Below are positions 44,684 through 50,468 of a stretch of DNA of 64,000 nt, piece after piece. Both the position numbers and the translations under genes were made by a program. Every line of letters begins with the position of its first letter. The stretch's first letter is position 1. The stretch is from assembly GCA_008828725.1 (NCBI GenBank), contig MEHQ01001452.1:530692-594691 (forward strand), written 5' to 3'. The notes under the pieces are model-generated. The model did no database searches. It worked only from the letters and a program-made list of their open reading frames with translations, and was not told the DNA's origin. The DNA is from Saccharina japonica. Its lineage: Eukaryota; Sar; Phaeophyceae; Laminariales; Laminariaceae.

Positions 44684-47600
44684 ACATTTCCTTCTTTTCG
44701 AAGGTGTGCATTTGGACTATTCATACTATCCGTGCCCGCTTGTTACGCTAAGCATGCTGGCTCGCCTCGCAAGCTTGTCTGTGCGTTTCGTTCGGTACCG
44801 AGAGATTCGACCCGCGGCCCCTCTCCTTGCTCCCGCCCCACCCTCTGCACCCGGTTGCCGTATTTTCATTGTGACACCCTTTGCGTGAAAGCACTATCAC
44901 GGGGGACCATAGTATACACTAGTAATACTAGTAAATAGAACCTACGGTACACATTAAGACCTATATATTAACGATTTTTTACTAACAACATTTGGTCCTA
45001 TTTACTATGGTCCTCCGTAATACTTCGTTTGTCATCTATTCTTGCCTGGTTTGGTTTGCCAGCAAGCTGAGCGTTTCGTTCTGTGTCGAGAGTTGCGACC
45101 TGCCCCCTCTGCACCAAATCCGCTGTGGGCCTGGATATAGGGAAACGCCTGGTATTCCTATTCGTGTCGAAACGGTCAGTATGTTTCCGCCCAGAGAGGC
45201 ACTCCTGCACGAATTATATCCTGTCAATATTGTTGTTGTACTTCTGCACGAATCAAATAAACCCTCTTATTGTTGTACTCTGGACATACAATTAACTCTT
45301 GTTGTAGCATTCAAGGGTACCACTATTAATAGTCCACCGGAGCGACCGGCAATACTCCAATACTCCGGTTATCTTCCGATTTAGTTTCACCTTCGAGGGA
45401 CACGTTTTTTTCAAAAATTATTTCACGCTATTTCAAGACATCCATTCATTTTGACATCAAACCCTCTCACGTATTGTTGTTGTACCCTGGGGGTATACTC
45501 GTATACATAAGGACCGCTTGGTATACATAGTCACCTCTAAAAGGCGCTTATGTTTACTACGCCCAGATGGGTACTATAGCGGTGCTCGCTGGTTCGCGAA
45601 GCTGTGTACTTTTGGCCGCTGACGTTGCCCTTCCTCGCCCTCGTTTCTTTCGTGCGAAATATGCTGCTTGCCTGATGCTTGATGCTTTATGCTTGATGCT
45701 CTATGCTTCTTCTCCTTGTTGGCGAAGCTGTGCGTTGAGTTCTGTGGCTCGCGGGGACACGACTTCGCCGGCACTCAGTATGCAAAGGAGGTGAGCTGAC
45801 ACTGCCGGTCTGGCAACCATATGTATGTACATATCAGTACACCGCGTAAAAAAAAGTGTTCAATCCGTTCGCAACAGATCACGATCTACCTCTCATCTGG
45901 GTCACTCTCCGTTCACAACTCGCAAGATTGGAACTGGTAGACCAAGAAGAGCTGTATCACACAGATCCCATCCGGTAAGCACGGCCTAGGCCTGTGTGGT
46001 CTGTCTGTCCCTCCATAGATAGATACTCGAATCAGTATGAAGTCGGGGGGAGGGGGGAGGCTGAGAGTTTGGGCTATTTCTGTGTTTTGTTTCGAGTTGT
46101 CGCCACATCACCAGCAGCAGCAGTAGTAGTAGTAAGTAGCTTTGCGCAGGACCTTCTCTCTACATAGTATCTGTATATAGCACAGATCCAACCCAAGCAG
46201 CATGTATGTGTTAGATCATGGTACAGGGTAAATCACAAACCAGGAAATAATGTGTACGCCCTGAAATGTTTAGATGCTAAAACAGAAAGTGGTAATCGAT
46301 CATCTGCTCGACGCCTCAAGTGTTGTACTAATAGTTGTCGCGTGCTGTTCTTCGTTATTTACGCTTCTTCCCAAAATTTCCAAATACTGTTTTCGCGCAA
46401 TGTTTAGGATTTCCATATTTTCCAAAAACAATGTCCAAATATTGGAATGCGAAGCCTTCCAAATATTTTGCCCTCTGTTAAAATTCCAAATTTTACAAAT
46501 ACATCCTGTTTAACTTGCTTTTCCTGTTTTTATTTTGGAAAAAAATATTGGATTGTTTTTGGAAAAAAGATGCTCGATAAGAACGACCCTTAATGGTTTG
46601 AGGCGATTCGATTTTACCCTCCGCTCCCCCTACAGTGCTGTGTTGTCATACGACTATGGCCATGTTTTTTTTTTTTTTTTTTCCATCCCACTCATTTTCT
46701 TCGCACTTCCGTCTTCCTCCCTCCCTAGTCGTAACTCAGATCCGGGGTCACAAAGTAGGCTCCTCTCCCTCCTCCCCCACTACGGTTCTTGCCTTGCATT
46801 TTTATCGCGAGAAGCTTTCAGCACTTTCTTCTCTCGTCAACTCTTGTCGAATTTCCATGCACGACATGAGTACACCCCCCCTCCCCCGACAGCGCGGTTT
46901 GTCGAGGCGATGTGTAGCATTATTTGTATTGCAAGGGACCATAGTAAATAGGACCTATGGTATAGACAAAAACCTATATATTTACCTATTTTTACTAACA
47001 ACATTTGGTCCTATTTACTAGTGTTTACTATAGGTCCTCCGTAATAGTATTACCCCCTTACAGGGTGCGTTCTATTATATACGACCCCCCCAAGGCCGTG
47101 CATGGCATGAGTACACCCTCCGTTACAGTGCGGTGTGTTGAAGCGATCGACACTACGTACCCCCTCACAGGGTTGTTGTCGTTGTTGTCTTCACATTAAA
47201 AGCTGTGCCGGTCTCTCTAGCCAGTACCTCCATCTGTCCGTACTAATCCAACACTTGACACGGTCGATTCCCGTGGTCACAGGCTAACTTACCCAAAAAA
47301 GGTACACTGAAATAAAAGTGGAACCCGAAGGGTCCGCAAAGCGATCAAAGTCAGTCAAAGACAGATAGTCTGGAGCCCTCCGCTCCCCTCTACACGCTAT
47401 GTGAAGGTAAAAATAAAACTGGGAAGGTCAACATCACCAATCGGGGGTATACGCCCCCTGATTCTATCTTGGTGTGCGTTCTATTATATACGACCGCCAA
47501 GGCCATGCATTGCATGGGTATACCCTCCCCCCCCCTACAGTGCGGTGTATTGAGGCGATTGGTAATATTATTTGTAGTATGACTCCCTTACAGTGCGGTA

Positions 47601-47803
47601 CGTTGGGCGGCGAACGTGACGCTGTATCCCGTTGTCTGTCGCCTCCTCTCATACTGCTGCTCCCTGTACAGTGCTGGTGCGGCGACTCTCCCGGCTTCGC
47701 CCGCTACGGGGAGATCTCCGAAGACGAGTGCGACTTCACCTGTACCGGCGAACACACGCAGGACTGTGGCGGATTTTACGCCCTCAGCGTCTACGAAACA
47801 TAG
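23107..47803 (+). CDS. Secreted three-WSC-domain protein (spliced, 10 exons)
   Basis: Exons: 23107-23221, 26236-26314, 27945-28067, 31025-31157, 32827-33096, 34551-34607, 38861-39226, 41569-41838, 45728-45790, 47672-47803. All junctions are GT-AG and the frame carries through, giving 535 residues and a TAG stop. Residues 1-23 are a signal peptide (HLLLGLSLFTLGADA). Residues 24-240 are of unknown family. WSC1 covers exons 5-7, WSC2 exons 7-8, and WSC3 exons 8-10, with a Pro/Thr linker after WSC1 and an acidic/Gly linker after WSC2. There is no membrane segment, so it is probably secreted to the wall or matrix and may bind polysaccharide. WSC2 lacks its middle third. Introns total about 23 kb. 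Confidence 0.85.
23970..24150. mobile_element. TA-flanked MITE, CAGTACAGGACACC family, copy 1
   Basis: 181 bp with ends CAGTACAGGACACTTAATAA and, reversed, CAGTACAGGACACCTAATAA. Flanked by TA, as in Tc1/mariner-type elements. An inner landmark is AACGACTCCCGAATTTCTT, or close to it, in each copy. Confidence 0.75.
24495..24680. mobile_element. TA-flanked MITE, CAGTACAGGACACC family, copy 2
   Basis: Ends CAGTACAGGGCACCTAATAA and GGTGTCCTGTACTG, TA on both sides. It stands ten bases from copy 3. Confidence 0.75.
24691..24888. mobile_element. TA-flanked MITE, CAGTACAGGACACC family, copy 3
   Basis: Ends CAGGACAGGACACCTAATTA and GGTGTCCTGCACTG, TA on both sides. Confidence 0.7.
24899..25194. mobile_element. 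TA-flanked MITE copy 4 with a nested MITE
   Basis: Ends CAGCGCTGGACACCC and GGTGTCCTGTACTG, TA on both sides. About 115 bp near its left end (roughly 24911-25025) is a GGGGGACC..-type MITE (AATCAGGACC..GGTCCTGATTACTATGGTCC). Confidence 0.65.
25209..25515. mobile_element. TA-flanked MITE copy 5, similar nested structure
   Basis: Same composite as copy 4, including the nested GGGGG..AATCAGGACC MITE at about 25228-25355. So the composite itself was copied. The right end is degenerate. Confidence 0.6.
25738..26003. mobile_element. TTATCGAGC-type MITE, copy 1
   Basis: Left end CATTCTTATCGGAGC and right end GCTCGATAAGAATG are inverted. The centre is TTTCC/GGAAA-rich. Relatives lie at 30165-30440 and about 46340-46590. 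Confidence 0.6.
26236..26314 (+). CDS. WSC gene 2, exon 2
   Basis: Acceptor TCTAG, donor GTAAGC, entering in phase 1 and leaving in phase 2. Encodes CDTSKEHYLQVEGYDYHDHP then KFTMRW. Family unknown. Confidence 0.75.
26350..26895. repeat. GAGAGAGCTACGGTTTAAGA minisatellite
   Basis: About twenty irregular copies of GAGCTACGGTTTAAGA joined by GA runs or AATATATACTTTTCAAGA. It fills a third of intron 2. The rest of the intron (26896-27944) has a GGGTC/CGGTC pentamer tract at 27006-27075 and a degenerate TTAA-type MITE near 27255-27350. Confidence 0.9.
27945..28067 (+). CDS. WSC gene 2, exon 3
   Basis: A long T-rich tract and CCCCAG acceptor, donor GTAACT, phase 2 in and out. Encodes RQITGPCGAAVDDSELLQWE then ASYDGTSNSAPDDPPTEGDAG. 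Part of the unassigned N-terminal region. Confidence 0.75.
28239..28557. mobile_element. GGGGGACC-type MITE carrying a PIF/Harbinger-like MITE
   Basis: Outer ends CTGGGGACCATACATAG and CTATGGTCCCCCG, with TA outside. The outer element is interrupted by the 213-bp element at 28259-28471. Confidence 0.7.
28259..28471. mobile_element. PIF/Harbinger-like MITE, 213 bp
   Basis: Ends GGGCCCTAATTAACGAG and CGTTAAAACGGGCCC, target duplication TAA on both sides. Long inner arms (TTCATTGGTCAACACACGC and its reverse) form a hairpin. Same family as 10502-16002. Confidence 0.75.
28568..29426. mobile_element. hAT-like element with 265-bp terminal inverted repeats
   Basis: Left arm 28571-28838 and right arm about 29163-29426 are inverted copies, roughly 85-90% alike by eye. 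Shared blocks include AGCCATTTATAGGTACA, CGCCTGATATT, CTCAATCTACGTATCACC and GCAACTGAAATATAGACA. The target duplication ATAAATAG is 8 bp (28560-28567 and 29427-29434) and the left end starts CAGGGC, both hAT features. The 320-bp centre encodes nothing recognisable. Confidence 0.75.
29514..29591. mobile_element. Stowaway-like MITE, 78 bp
   Basis: Near-palindrome with ends CCACTCTGTACCGAAATATA and TATATTTCGGGACAGAGTG, TA outside. It resembles plant Stowaway ends (GTCCCGAAATATAAG). Sisters lie at 34821-34899, 37490-37566 and 47864-47942. Confidence 0.7.
29676..29850 (-). mobile_element. SINE-like retroposon, copy 2
   Basis: Shares GGTCACAAAGTAGGCTCC, CACTACGGTTCGTGCCTTGC and a T-rich start with the copy at 46665-46854. 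It is more degenerate and its ends are unclear. Confidence 0.45.
30165..30440. mobile_element. TTATCGAGC-type MITE, copy 2
   Basis: Left end GTCGTTATTATTATCGAGCA and right end GTTGCTCGATAAGAACGAC are inverted. The interior is rich in TTTCCAAAATTTCC. It lies in intron 3, beside a degenerate TTAA-type MITE (30050-30140). Confidence 0.6.
30860..30960. repeat. ATGAGTACACCCC module upstream of exon 4
   Basis: GTGGTCTATGGCCATAC..ACGGCCGTGCATGATGACATG, then AGTACA and a run of 14 C, ending about 70 bp before the exon 4 acceptor. Relatives lie at 35552-35610 (inverted), 37810-37862, 38520-38578, 38750-38817, 41000-41055, 46858-46880, 47088-47112 and 47490-47540. Confidence 0.65.
31025..31157 (+). 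CDS. WSC gene 2, exon 4
   Basis: Acceptor GTGCAG, donor GTGAGA, phase 2 in and phase 0 out. Encodes RVQLNIFMCAPFGEYELDMD then IDSYSDEGSDLEQRTSWEIE and NGPDE. Strongly acidic. Family unknown. Confidence 0.8.
31213..31406. mobile_element. TA-flanked MITE, CAGTACAGGACACC family, copy in intron 4
   Basis: Ends CAGTACAGGACACCTACAG and GGTGTCCTGGATACTG, TA on both sides, with the inner AACGACTCCCGAATTTCTTC landmark. A CAG tract follows at 31459-31497. Confidence 0.7.
32210..32710. repeat. CTATTGTAGTCCAATAGG array
   Basis: About twenty 18-bp units in two blocks (32210-32380 and 32440-32705). Each unit is itself a small inverted repeat, CTATTG-tagtc-CAATAG. It ends about 120 bp before exon 5. Confidence 0.85.
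32827..33096 (+). CDS. WSC gene 2, exon 5 (end of N-terminal region, start of WSC1)
   Basis: 90 codons, phase 0 at both ends. Begins YHIWDTVNTNLADVEEY and later has TWPLQGETGYYKTLYAGPLP, the end of the unassigned region. Then FVGCFADSSRGRLL and MTGQ form the first third of WSC1 (GCxxD..R.L, then MT). Confidence 0.85.
33440..34330. repeat. TCAGATATAT and CATACAGAT arrays in intron 5
   Basis: 33440-33960 is a 10-bp array (TCAGATATAT/TCAGATAGAT). 34080-34310 is a 9-bp array (CATACAGAT). The short spacer 33961-34080 is unique. A two-unit telomere-like AACCCTAACCCT follows at about 34313. Confidence 0.9.
34551..34607 (+). CDS. WSC gene 2, exon 6 (middle of WSC1)
   Basis: 57 nt, phase 0/0. Encodes LCSSYCSAYDFFGLEFGSE, the classic WSC centre (CxxxC, then FGLE). 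The acceptor is CCACAG behind a C-rich tract and the donor is GTAAGC. Confidence 0.85.
34821..35040. mobile_element. Stowaway-like MITE followed by a GGGGGACC-type MITE
   Basis: 34821-34899 pairs CTCTGGACCGGAATATAAGG with TTATATTTCGAGACAGAG. 34918-35036 starts ACGGGGGGCCATAGTAAATA and ends TTTACTATGGTGTCCGGT, TA outside. A remnant of the CAGTACAGGACACC family lies at about 35236-35360. Confidence 0.6.
35994..36578 (+). repeat. Inverted duplication, left arm
   Basis: Matches 43466-44127 in reverse over its whole length. It contains two copies of a 90-bp subunit (GTAGCCAGGGCC..GGCGAACTTTCTTAGATGTG), then a unique part with GGCACACCAACCAGGCATGC, CCAAAAATAAGCTCACCGTC and TGAATCAGGAGGCTCCTA. Confidence 0.85.
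37075..37290. repeat. GGCTGGAATTGCCCAATAT array
   Basis: About ten units of 19-22 bp based on ATGGCTGGAATTGCCC. Upstream, 36823-37021 has possible inverted ends (CAGTAAGGCGG / CCGCCTT..CGCCTTACT) and may be another small element. Confidence 0.8.
37490..37566. mobile_element. Stowaway-like MITE, copy 3
   Basis: Starts TCACTCTGTCCCGAAATATA and ends TATTTCGGTACAGGGTGG, with TA outside. Confidence 0.65.
37567..38578. repeat. Direct duplication of about 300 bp, two copies
   Basis: 37567-37862 and 38261-38578 share GGAAGTGGC.ACACCAGAAAT, TTAGCAGGATGCAG, GCAAGCAATGTCTGCCTGGT, GTCTATGGTCATA and the ATGAGTA..CCCC end. A further part lies inverted at 35552-35650. Confidence 0.75.
38861..39226 (+). 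CDS. WSC gene 2, exon 7 (end of WSC1, linker, start of WSC2)
   Basis: 122 codons, phase 0/0. CFCGTAEEFE..ACGGRNAISVYKR closes WSC1. A Pro/Thr-rich linker follows (PPPTPTPNPTPTPD and more), probably a flexible O-glycosylated spacer. Then LAGCYADSKRNRLM..MSAE opens WSC2. Donor GTAAGC. Confidence 0.85.
39227..41568 (+). other. Intron 7, where a WSC2 middle exon would be expected
   Basis: 2.3 kb. By analogy with WSC1 and WSC3 a phase-0 exon of about 60 nt with CxxxC and FGxEY should lie here; none was found on reading all frames. Contents are a T-rich tract, a fold-back element (39491-39760), unassigned sequence (39761-40560), an ATGAGTACAC module (41000-41055) and a CCA-rich tract next to the acceptor. 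Confidence 0.6.
39491..39760. mobile_element. Fold-back element, 270 bp
   Basis: Nearly the whole element is an inverted repeat. The ends are CCAATGTCCACGC and GCGTGGACATTTGG. Inner arms pair AGACCCTGAATTTGGC with its reverse, and ATGCGCCCTA with TAGGGCGCAT. The centre is a perfect palindrome around TTTTGGATCT / AGATCCAAAA. Confidence 0.75.
41569..41838 (+). CDS. WSC gene 2, exon 8 (end of WSC2, linker, start of WSC3)
   Basis: 90 codons, phase 0/0. CWCEVDAQL..CDFLCKG..CGGHTKMTAY closes WSC2. The usual CxCG glycine is replaced by Glu (CWCE). A Gly-rich linker (DDGGGGGGDT) leads to YIGCYRDKRTRAM..MTNE, the start of WSC3. Acceptor AATCCAG, donor GTAAAA. Confidence 0.85.
42488..42964. mobile_element. 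TIR element, 477 bp, AT-rich
   Basis: Perfect 15-bp inverted ends, GATGTACATCAACTC and GAGTTGATGTACATC. Inside are four or more copies of ATCATGATTAGTTGATT in both senses and a duplicated GGCGTTTTGTGATGTAACC. Superfamily not assigned; no clear target duplication. 42060-42235, just before it, holds imperfect CTTCTGGGA-type repeats. Confidence 0.6.
43466..44127 (-). repeat. Inverted duplication, right arm
   Basis: Reverse copy of 35994-36578, 7 kb away, with three instead of two of the 90-bp subunits (GGGCCCTGGCTACCATGG etc.). The arms look over 90% identical by eye. Confidence 0.85.
44130..44222. mobile_element. GGGGGACC-type MITE
   Basis: Starts TTACGGGGGACCATAGTTAA and ends with GGTTCTATTAACTATG; its right end is short. 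It directly abuts the inverted duplication arm. Confidence 0.6.
44637..44683. repeat. TTG triplet repeat
   Basis: About 15 units of TTG (TGTTGTTG..). The CAA/CAG complement appears as polyglutamine in a minus-strand open frame, which is not a gene. Confidence 0.95.
44760..45660 (+). pseudogene. Decayed copies of the WSC3 middle exon
   Basis: Three segments resemble exon 9 (AAG|CTGTGCGTTGAGTTCTGTG): CAAGCTTGTCTGTGCGTTTC at about 44770, GCAAGCTGAGCGTTTCGTTC at about 45062 (readable as LSVSFCVESCDLP), and CGCGAAGCTGTGTACTTTTG at about 45595. They sit 70-960 bp upstream of the working exon. Between them is a GGGGGACC-type MITE at 44897-45022. Confidence 0.5.
44897..45022. mobile_element. GGGGGACC-type MITE
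   Basis: Starts ACGGGGGACCATAGTA and ends TTTACTATGGTCCTCCGT. It carries an extra CACTAGTAATACTAGT palindrome. Confidence 0.65.
45728..45790 (+). CDS. WSC gene 2, exon 9 (middle of WSC3)
   Basis: 63 nt, phase 0/0, encoding LCVEFCGSRGHDFAGTQYAK then E. It matches exon 6 in place (CxxxC, then F.G.QY in place of FGLE). Acceptor GCGAAG behind a CTTCTTCTCCTTG tract; donor GTGAGC. Confidence 0.8.
46340..46590. mobile_element. TTATCGAGC-type MITE, copy 3
   Basis: Matches 30165-30440 inside (GCGCAATGTTTAGGATTTCC, CCAAATATTGGAATGC) and ends GATGCTCGATAAGAACGACC. Its left end is less clear. Confidence 0.55.
46665..46854 (-). mobile_element. SINE-like retroposon with target duplication
   Basis: 190 bp that begins with 18 T (poly-A on the minus strand) and is flanked by CCATG on both sides (46660-46664, 46855-46859). 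It interrupts an ATGAGTACACCCC module (CTATGGCCATG | CATGCACGACATGAG), which proves insertion. The body matches 17400-17600 and 29676-29850. Confidence 0.65.
46860..47610. repeat. ATGAGTACACCCC modules with decoy acceptors
   Basis: Three modules (46858, 47088, 47490) each run ATGAGTACAC-C tract-ACAG-TGCGGT..GAGGCGAT, resembling the exon 10 acceptor (TGTACAG|TGCTGGTGCGGCGA). Further ACAG-TGC strings lie at 46634 and 47590. A GGGGGACC-type MITE occupies 46934-47044. Confidence 0.6.
47672..47803 (+). CDS. WSC gene 2, last exon (end of WSC3)
   Basis: Acceptor CTGTACAG, phase 0. Encodes CWCGDSPGFARYGEISEDEC then DFTCTGEHTQDCGG, FYALSVYET and TAG. The closing VY and a short tail mirror the last exon of WSC gene 1 at 530-652. 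No AATAAA signal stands out downstream. Confidence 0.85.
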   Translation, partial: CWCGDSPGFARYGEISEDECDFTCTGEHTQDCGGFYALSVYET

Positions 47804-47863
47804 TCGCTTTGATTTTTTTTGGGTGACATATTTTACTCCTCATTGGGACCCTGATATGATATA

Positions 47864-47942
47864 CCACTCTGGGCGCCAATATAAGGACCACTTGGTCTTC
47901 TTATTAATTTACGAATGGTCCTTATATTCCCGCCCAGAGTGG
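47864..47942. mobile_element. Stowaway-like MITE, copy 4
   Basis: 79-bp palindrome with ends CCACTCTGGGCGCCAATATA and TATATTCCCGCCCAGAGTGG (with a small mismatch), flanked by TA. It lies 60 bp after the WSC stop codon and may be in the 3' UTR. Confidence 0.75.
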
Positions 47943-48801
47943 TACGCTTGTTGTTTTTATGGCCGTAGTAGTGGTCGTTTTGATTTTTTTGTGCCATTGT
48001 TTTACTGAAGATAGCCGGGGACAAAAAATAGCGTGTGCACTCTGATATTGGTACTCAAAAGCGGAGCTTAGTTTCGCGGCACAAGAGTACGAAGAAAAGG
48101 TCATTTTTTTTTTTTTTTGTGACATCTTTTTTTTAACTCATGGGACGGGGGGATATATTGGACGTTTTAGTACATGTACACTCTGATATATGTGAGGATC
48201 AAGCGATCTTATGATTACGACCAGATATATTTTTGCTTTTTGATTTGACACAACAAGGACATATTGTTGACGTACCCTTTTCAGATTTGATTTGGTGAAA
48301 CATCGGTGATGAGTTGGTAACGCCATTGGCACAAGGGACTGCATTGTTGGTATACTTCGAAGTATATCGTCAAGTAAGTGTTCAGGGATGATTGGTAGGT
48401 AGATGTTAATGGTGTGATTGAAAATATGAGCTGCACACTGTCAGGTGGAATAATAATAATATACGTAGTCCTTCTGTACCATCACGCACGTGTAGGCAAT
48501 GTCGGGGGTTGGTGGGCATAAGAACAAGATACCCGGTGAAATTCTATTAATAAAAGTAATTACTACTGTAGTCTAGTATGCACTTGTCGTGTGCTGTGCT
48601 GATATATCTAGTAAATGTCATGATTGGCGACCCAGTATTTCAAGAGTTTGTGGCGGATTCTAGTCTGTACCCTAAGTGTGTGTGCGCAACGTCTCGGTTG
48701 TACGATTTGTCGATGATTCTTCTAGGCGCCGTATCGCCTGCCTCAGCGCGTAGTCGATGCAACGTGTTGATCGATGATGGGATTGTCTTCATTAATGGCA
48801 T

Positions 48802-48838
<37 letters not shown>

Positions 48839-50468
48839 AGTCAGTCGGGCGTCCGAACATATATATCAACAAAACAAAGTACGAACTTTCATCGTACGAA
48901 ATCCTTCGTTTTCATGTTCTGGGGCTGTGATACAGTACACACATACGAAGGTACACACGCTCATATGTACAACGAGTGCAACGAACGTGCGTATGCTACC
49001 CTCGGAATGGGGTTCGCCTGAGAATATGTGAATCAATGCCCTGTCTTTTAGGCATCCTTTTTATTTGATCGTTTTCTGTTTTTTTAACGTATTTTCTGGT
49101 TGCAAATATATATACCTGGTGGTGCGAGTGTTCTATTCGGTTGGTTTGATGGGAGATTTTTTTGTTCGCGACAATGGTTGGGGTCGCTACGTACGGCGAG
49201 TTTTTTTTTTTTTTTTTCAAATATCTTCTCAGACGGCCACGCGCCGCCTCGCCAACTGGCTGTGTCGTCGGCCGGATGCATTGAGTGTCAAATGTAATAT
49301 ATCTATCCACCGTACTCGGAGATCCGTGACATCGTCAGTATAAACCTCTCGCTCCCCTTTGGGAGTGACGGAGACAAGACCGTACAGCACTTCTTGAGAC
49401 CGAAGGGTATGGTAGCCTTTTGCGGAATGGGAATAAGGAGGGGGGGGGGGGGGGGGGGGCACCATGATATAGATTGGCCCATCGGGATTTCGAACGGACG
49501 AAAAAAGCCCACGTAAGCAAGAAAGACCAGCAGAACGTTAAAAAATCAGCCAGTCAGTGCTTATAAGTAGGCAGTGTATGTTGGTTTGTTGATTAGACAT
49601 CGAGGTCGGCTACTAAGTTAACGGTTGGTGGGGTCAAGTCGACGTTTTTCTTCTAGTTTATTGTGTTGATTTGCTAACTATAATAAACGATAGAATTATC
49701 CCTGCGGCCGAGTAGTTAGTTGTAGTATTTGGCGTCGAGGGTTTCTGGACGTTGGTTGTCAGGCGTTGTTGGGTTTTGACTGTTGGGTGTGCTTGATGTC
49801 GGACATAGCCGTCCGTCGGTCGTAGCCGTCCGTGCAAATATCTGATACGTATGGTGGTTGTCGTATTAGTCCAAGTGTTTGAGTGTTTGAGTTGTGTGAC
49901 TGCAATTAATCTACGGAGGTTGCGGTGGGATTAGATACCCCCCCGGATAACAGGTTGCATACAAACACATGTGTGGCCTGCTTTCGAGGGTCTCAGAGTT
50001 TAGGGGATACGCGGCCCCCTTGCTCTCAGTTGTCAGTTGTCAGTTGTCAGTTGTTGTTATTAAATTAAGGATACTACGTATGTGCATTTGTCATGTCTCT
50101 CCTTCCACCGCCTCATGCCGCCTTGACTCGTCACCCGCCGCTCTGTGTGAGCAAGACATCGCGCCGAGCACCCGTGCATCGGGATGATTGCCACGATCGA
50201 CGCCATAATAATATGAAAGGAATAATTGTACCTATCACATCCCGAAATCTGCTGTAAGTGGTACTCGTAGTGCCTCGTTATAGTAGTTGAGCTGACTGAT
50301 TGTCGCCCTCCTTCGGCCGCCATAATAAACAAGAAGACTTGCAAACCGGTACTGTTTTCCTTGTAATATTGTAATATTCCTGTTGTTATTGCTTTGTTAA
50401 CTCTGTGCGTAGCCAAACAATGGCCGCGACGGCTGGGAACTCTCGGCTTTGATGTTGTCAAGGGTTTT
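47943..50468. other. No gene seen
   Basis: A GA repeat lies at 48804-48838, a 16-bp palindrome TATACTTCGAAGTATA at about 48351 (also at about 62512), poly-T at 49200-49217, and a G run at 49441-49459. The short open frames have no motifs. TCAGTTGTCAGTTG repeats lie near 50030-50055. Confidence 0.4.

Noticed and set aside
45574-45774. Minus-strand frame with a repeated HSFAN string
   Set aside because: The repetition reflects the duplicated WSC exon on the plus strand, not a minus-strand gene.
48578-49021. 147-codon frame
   Set aside because: Contains the GA repeat as RERERE; no motif and no splice context.
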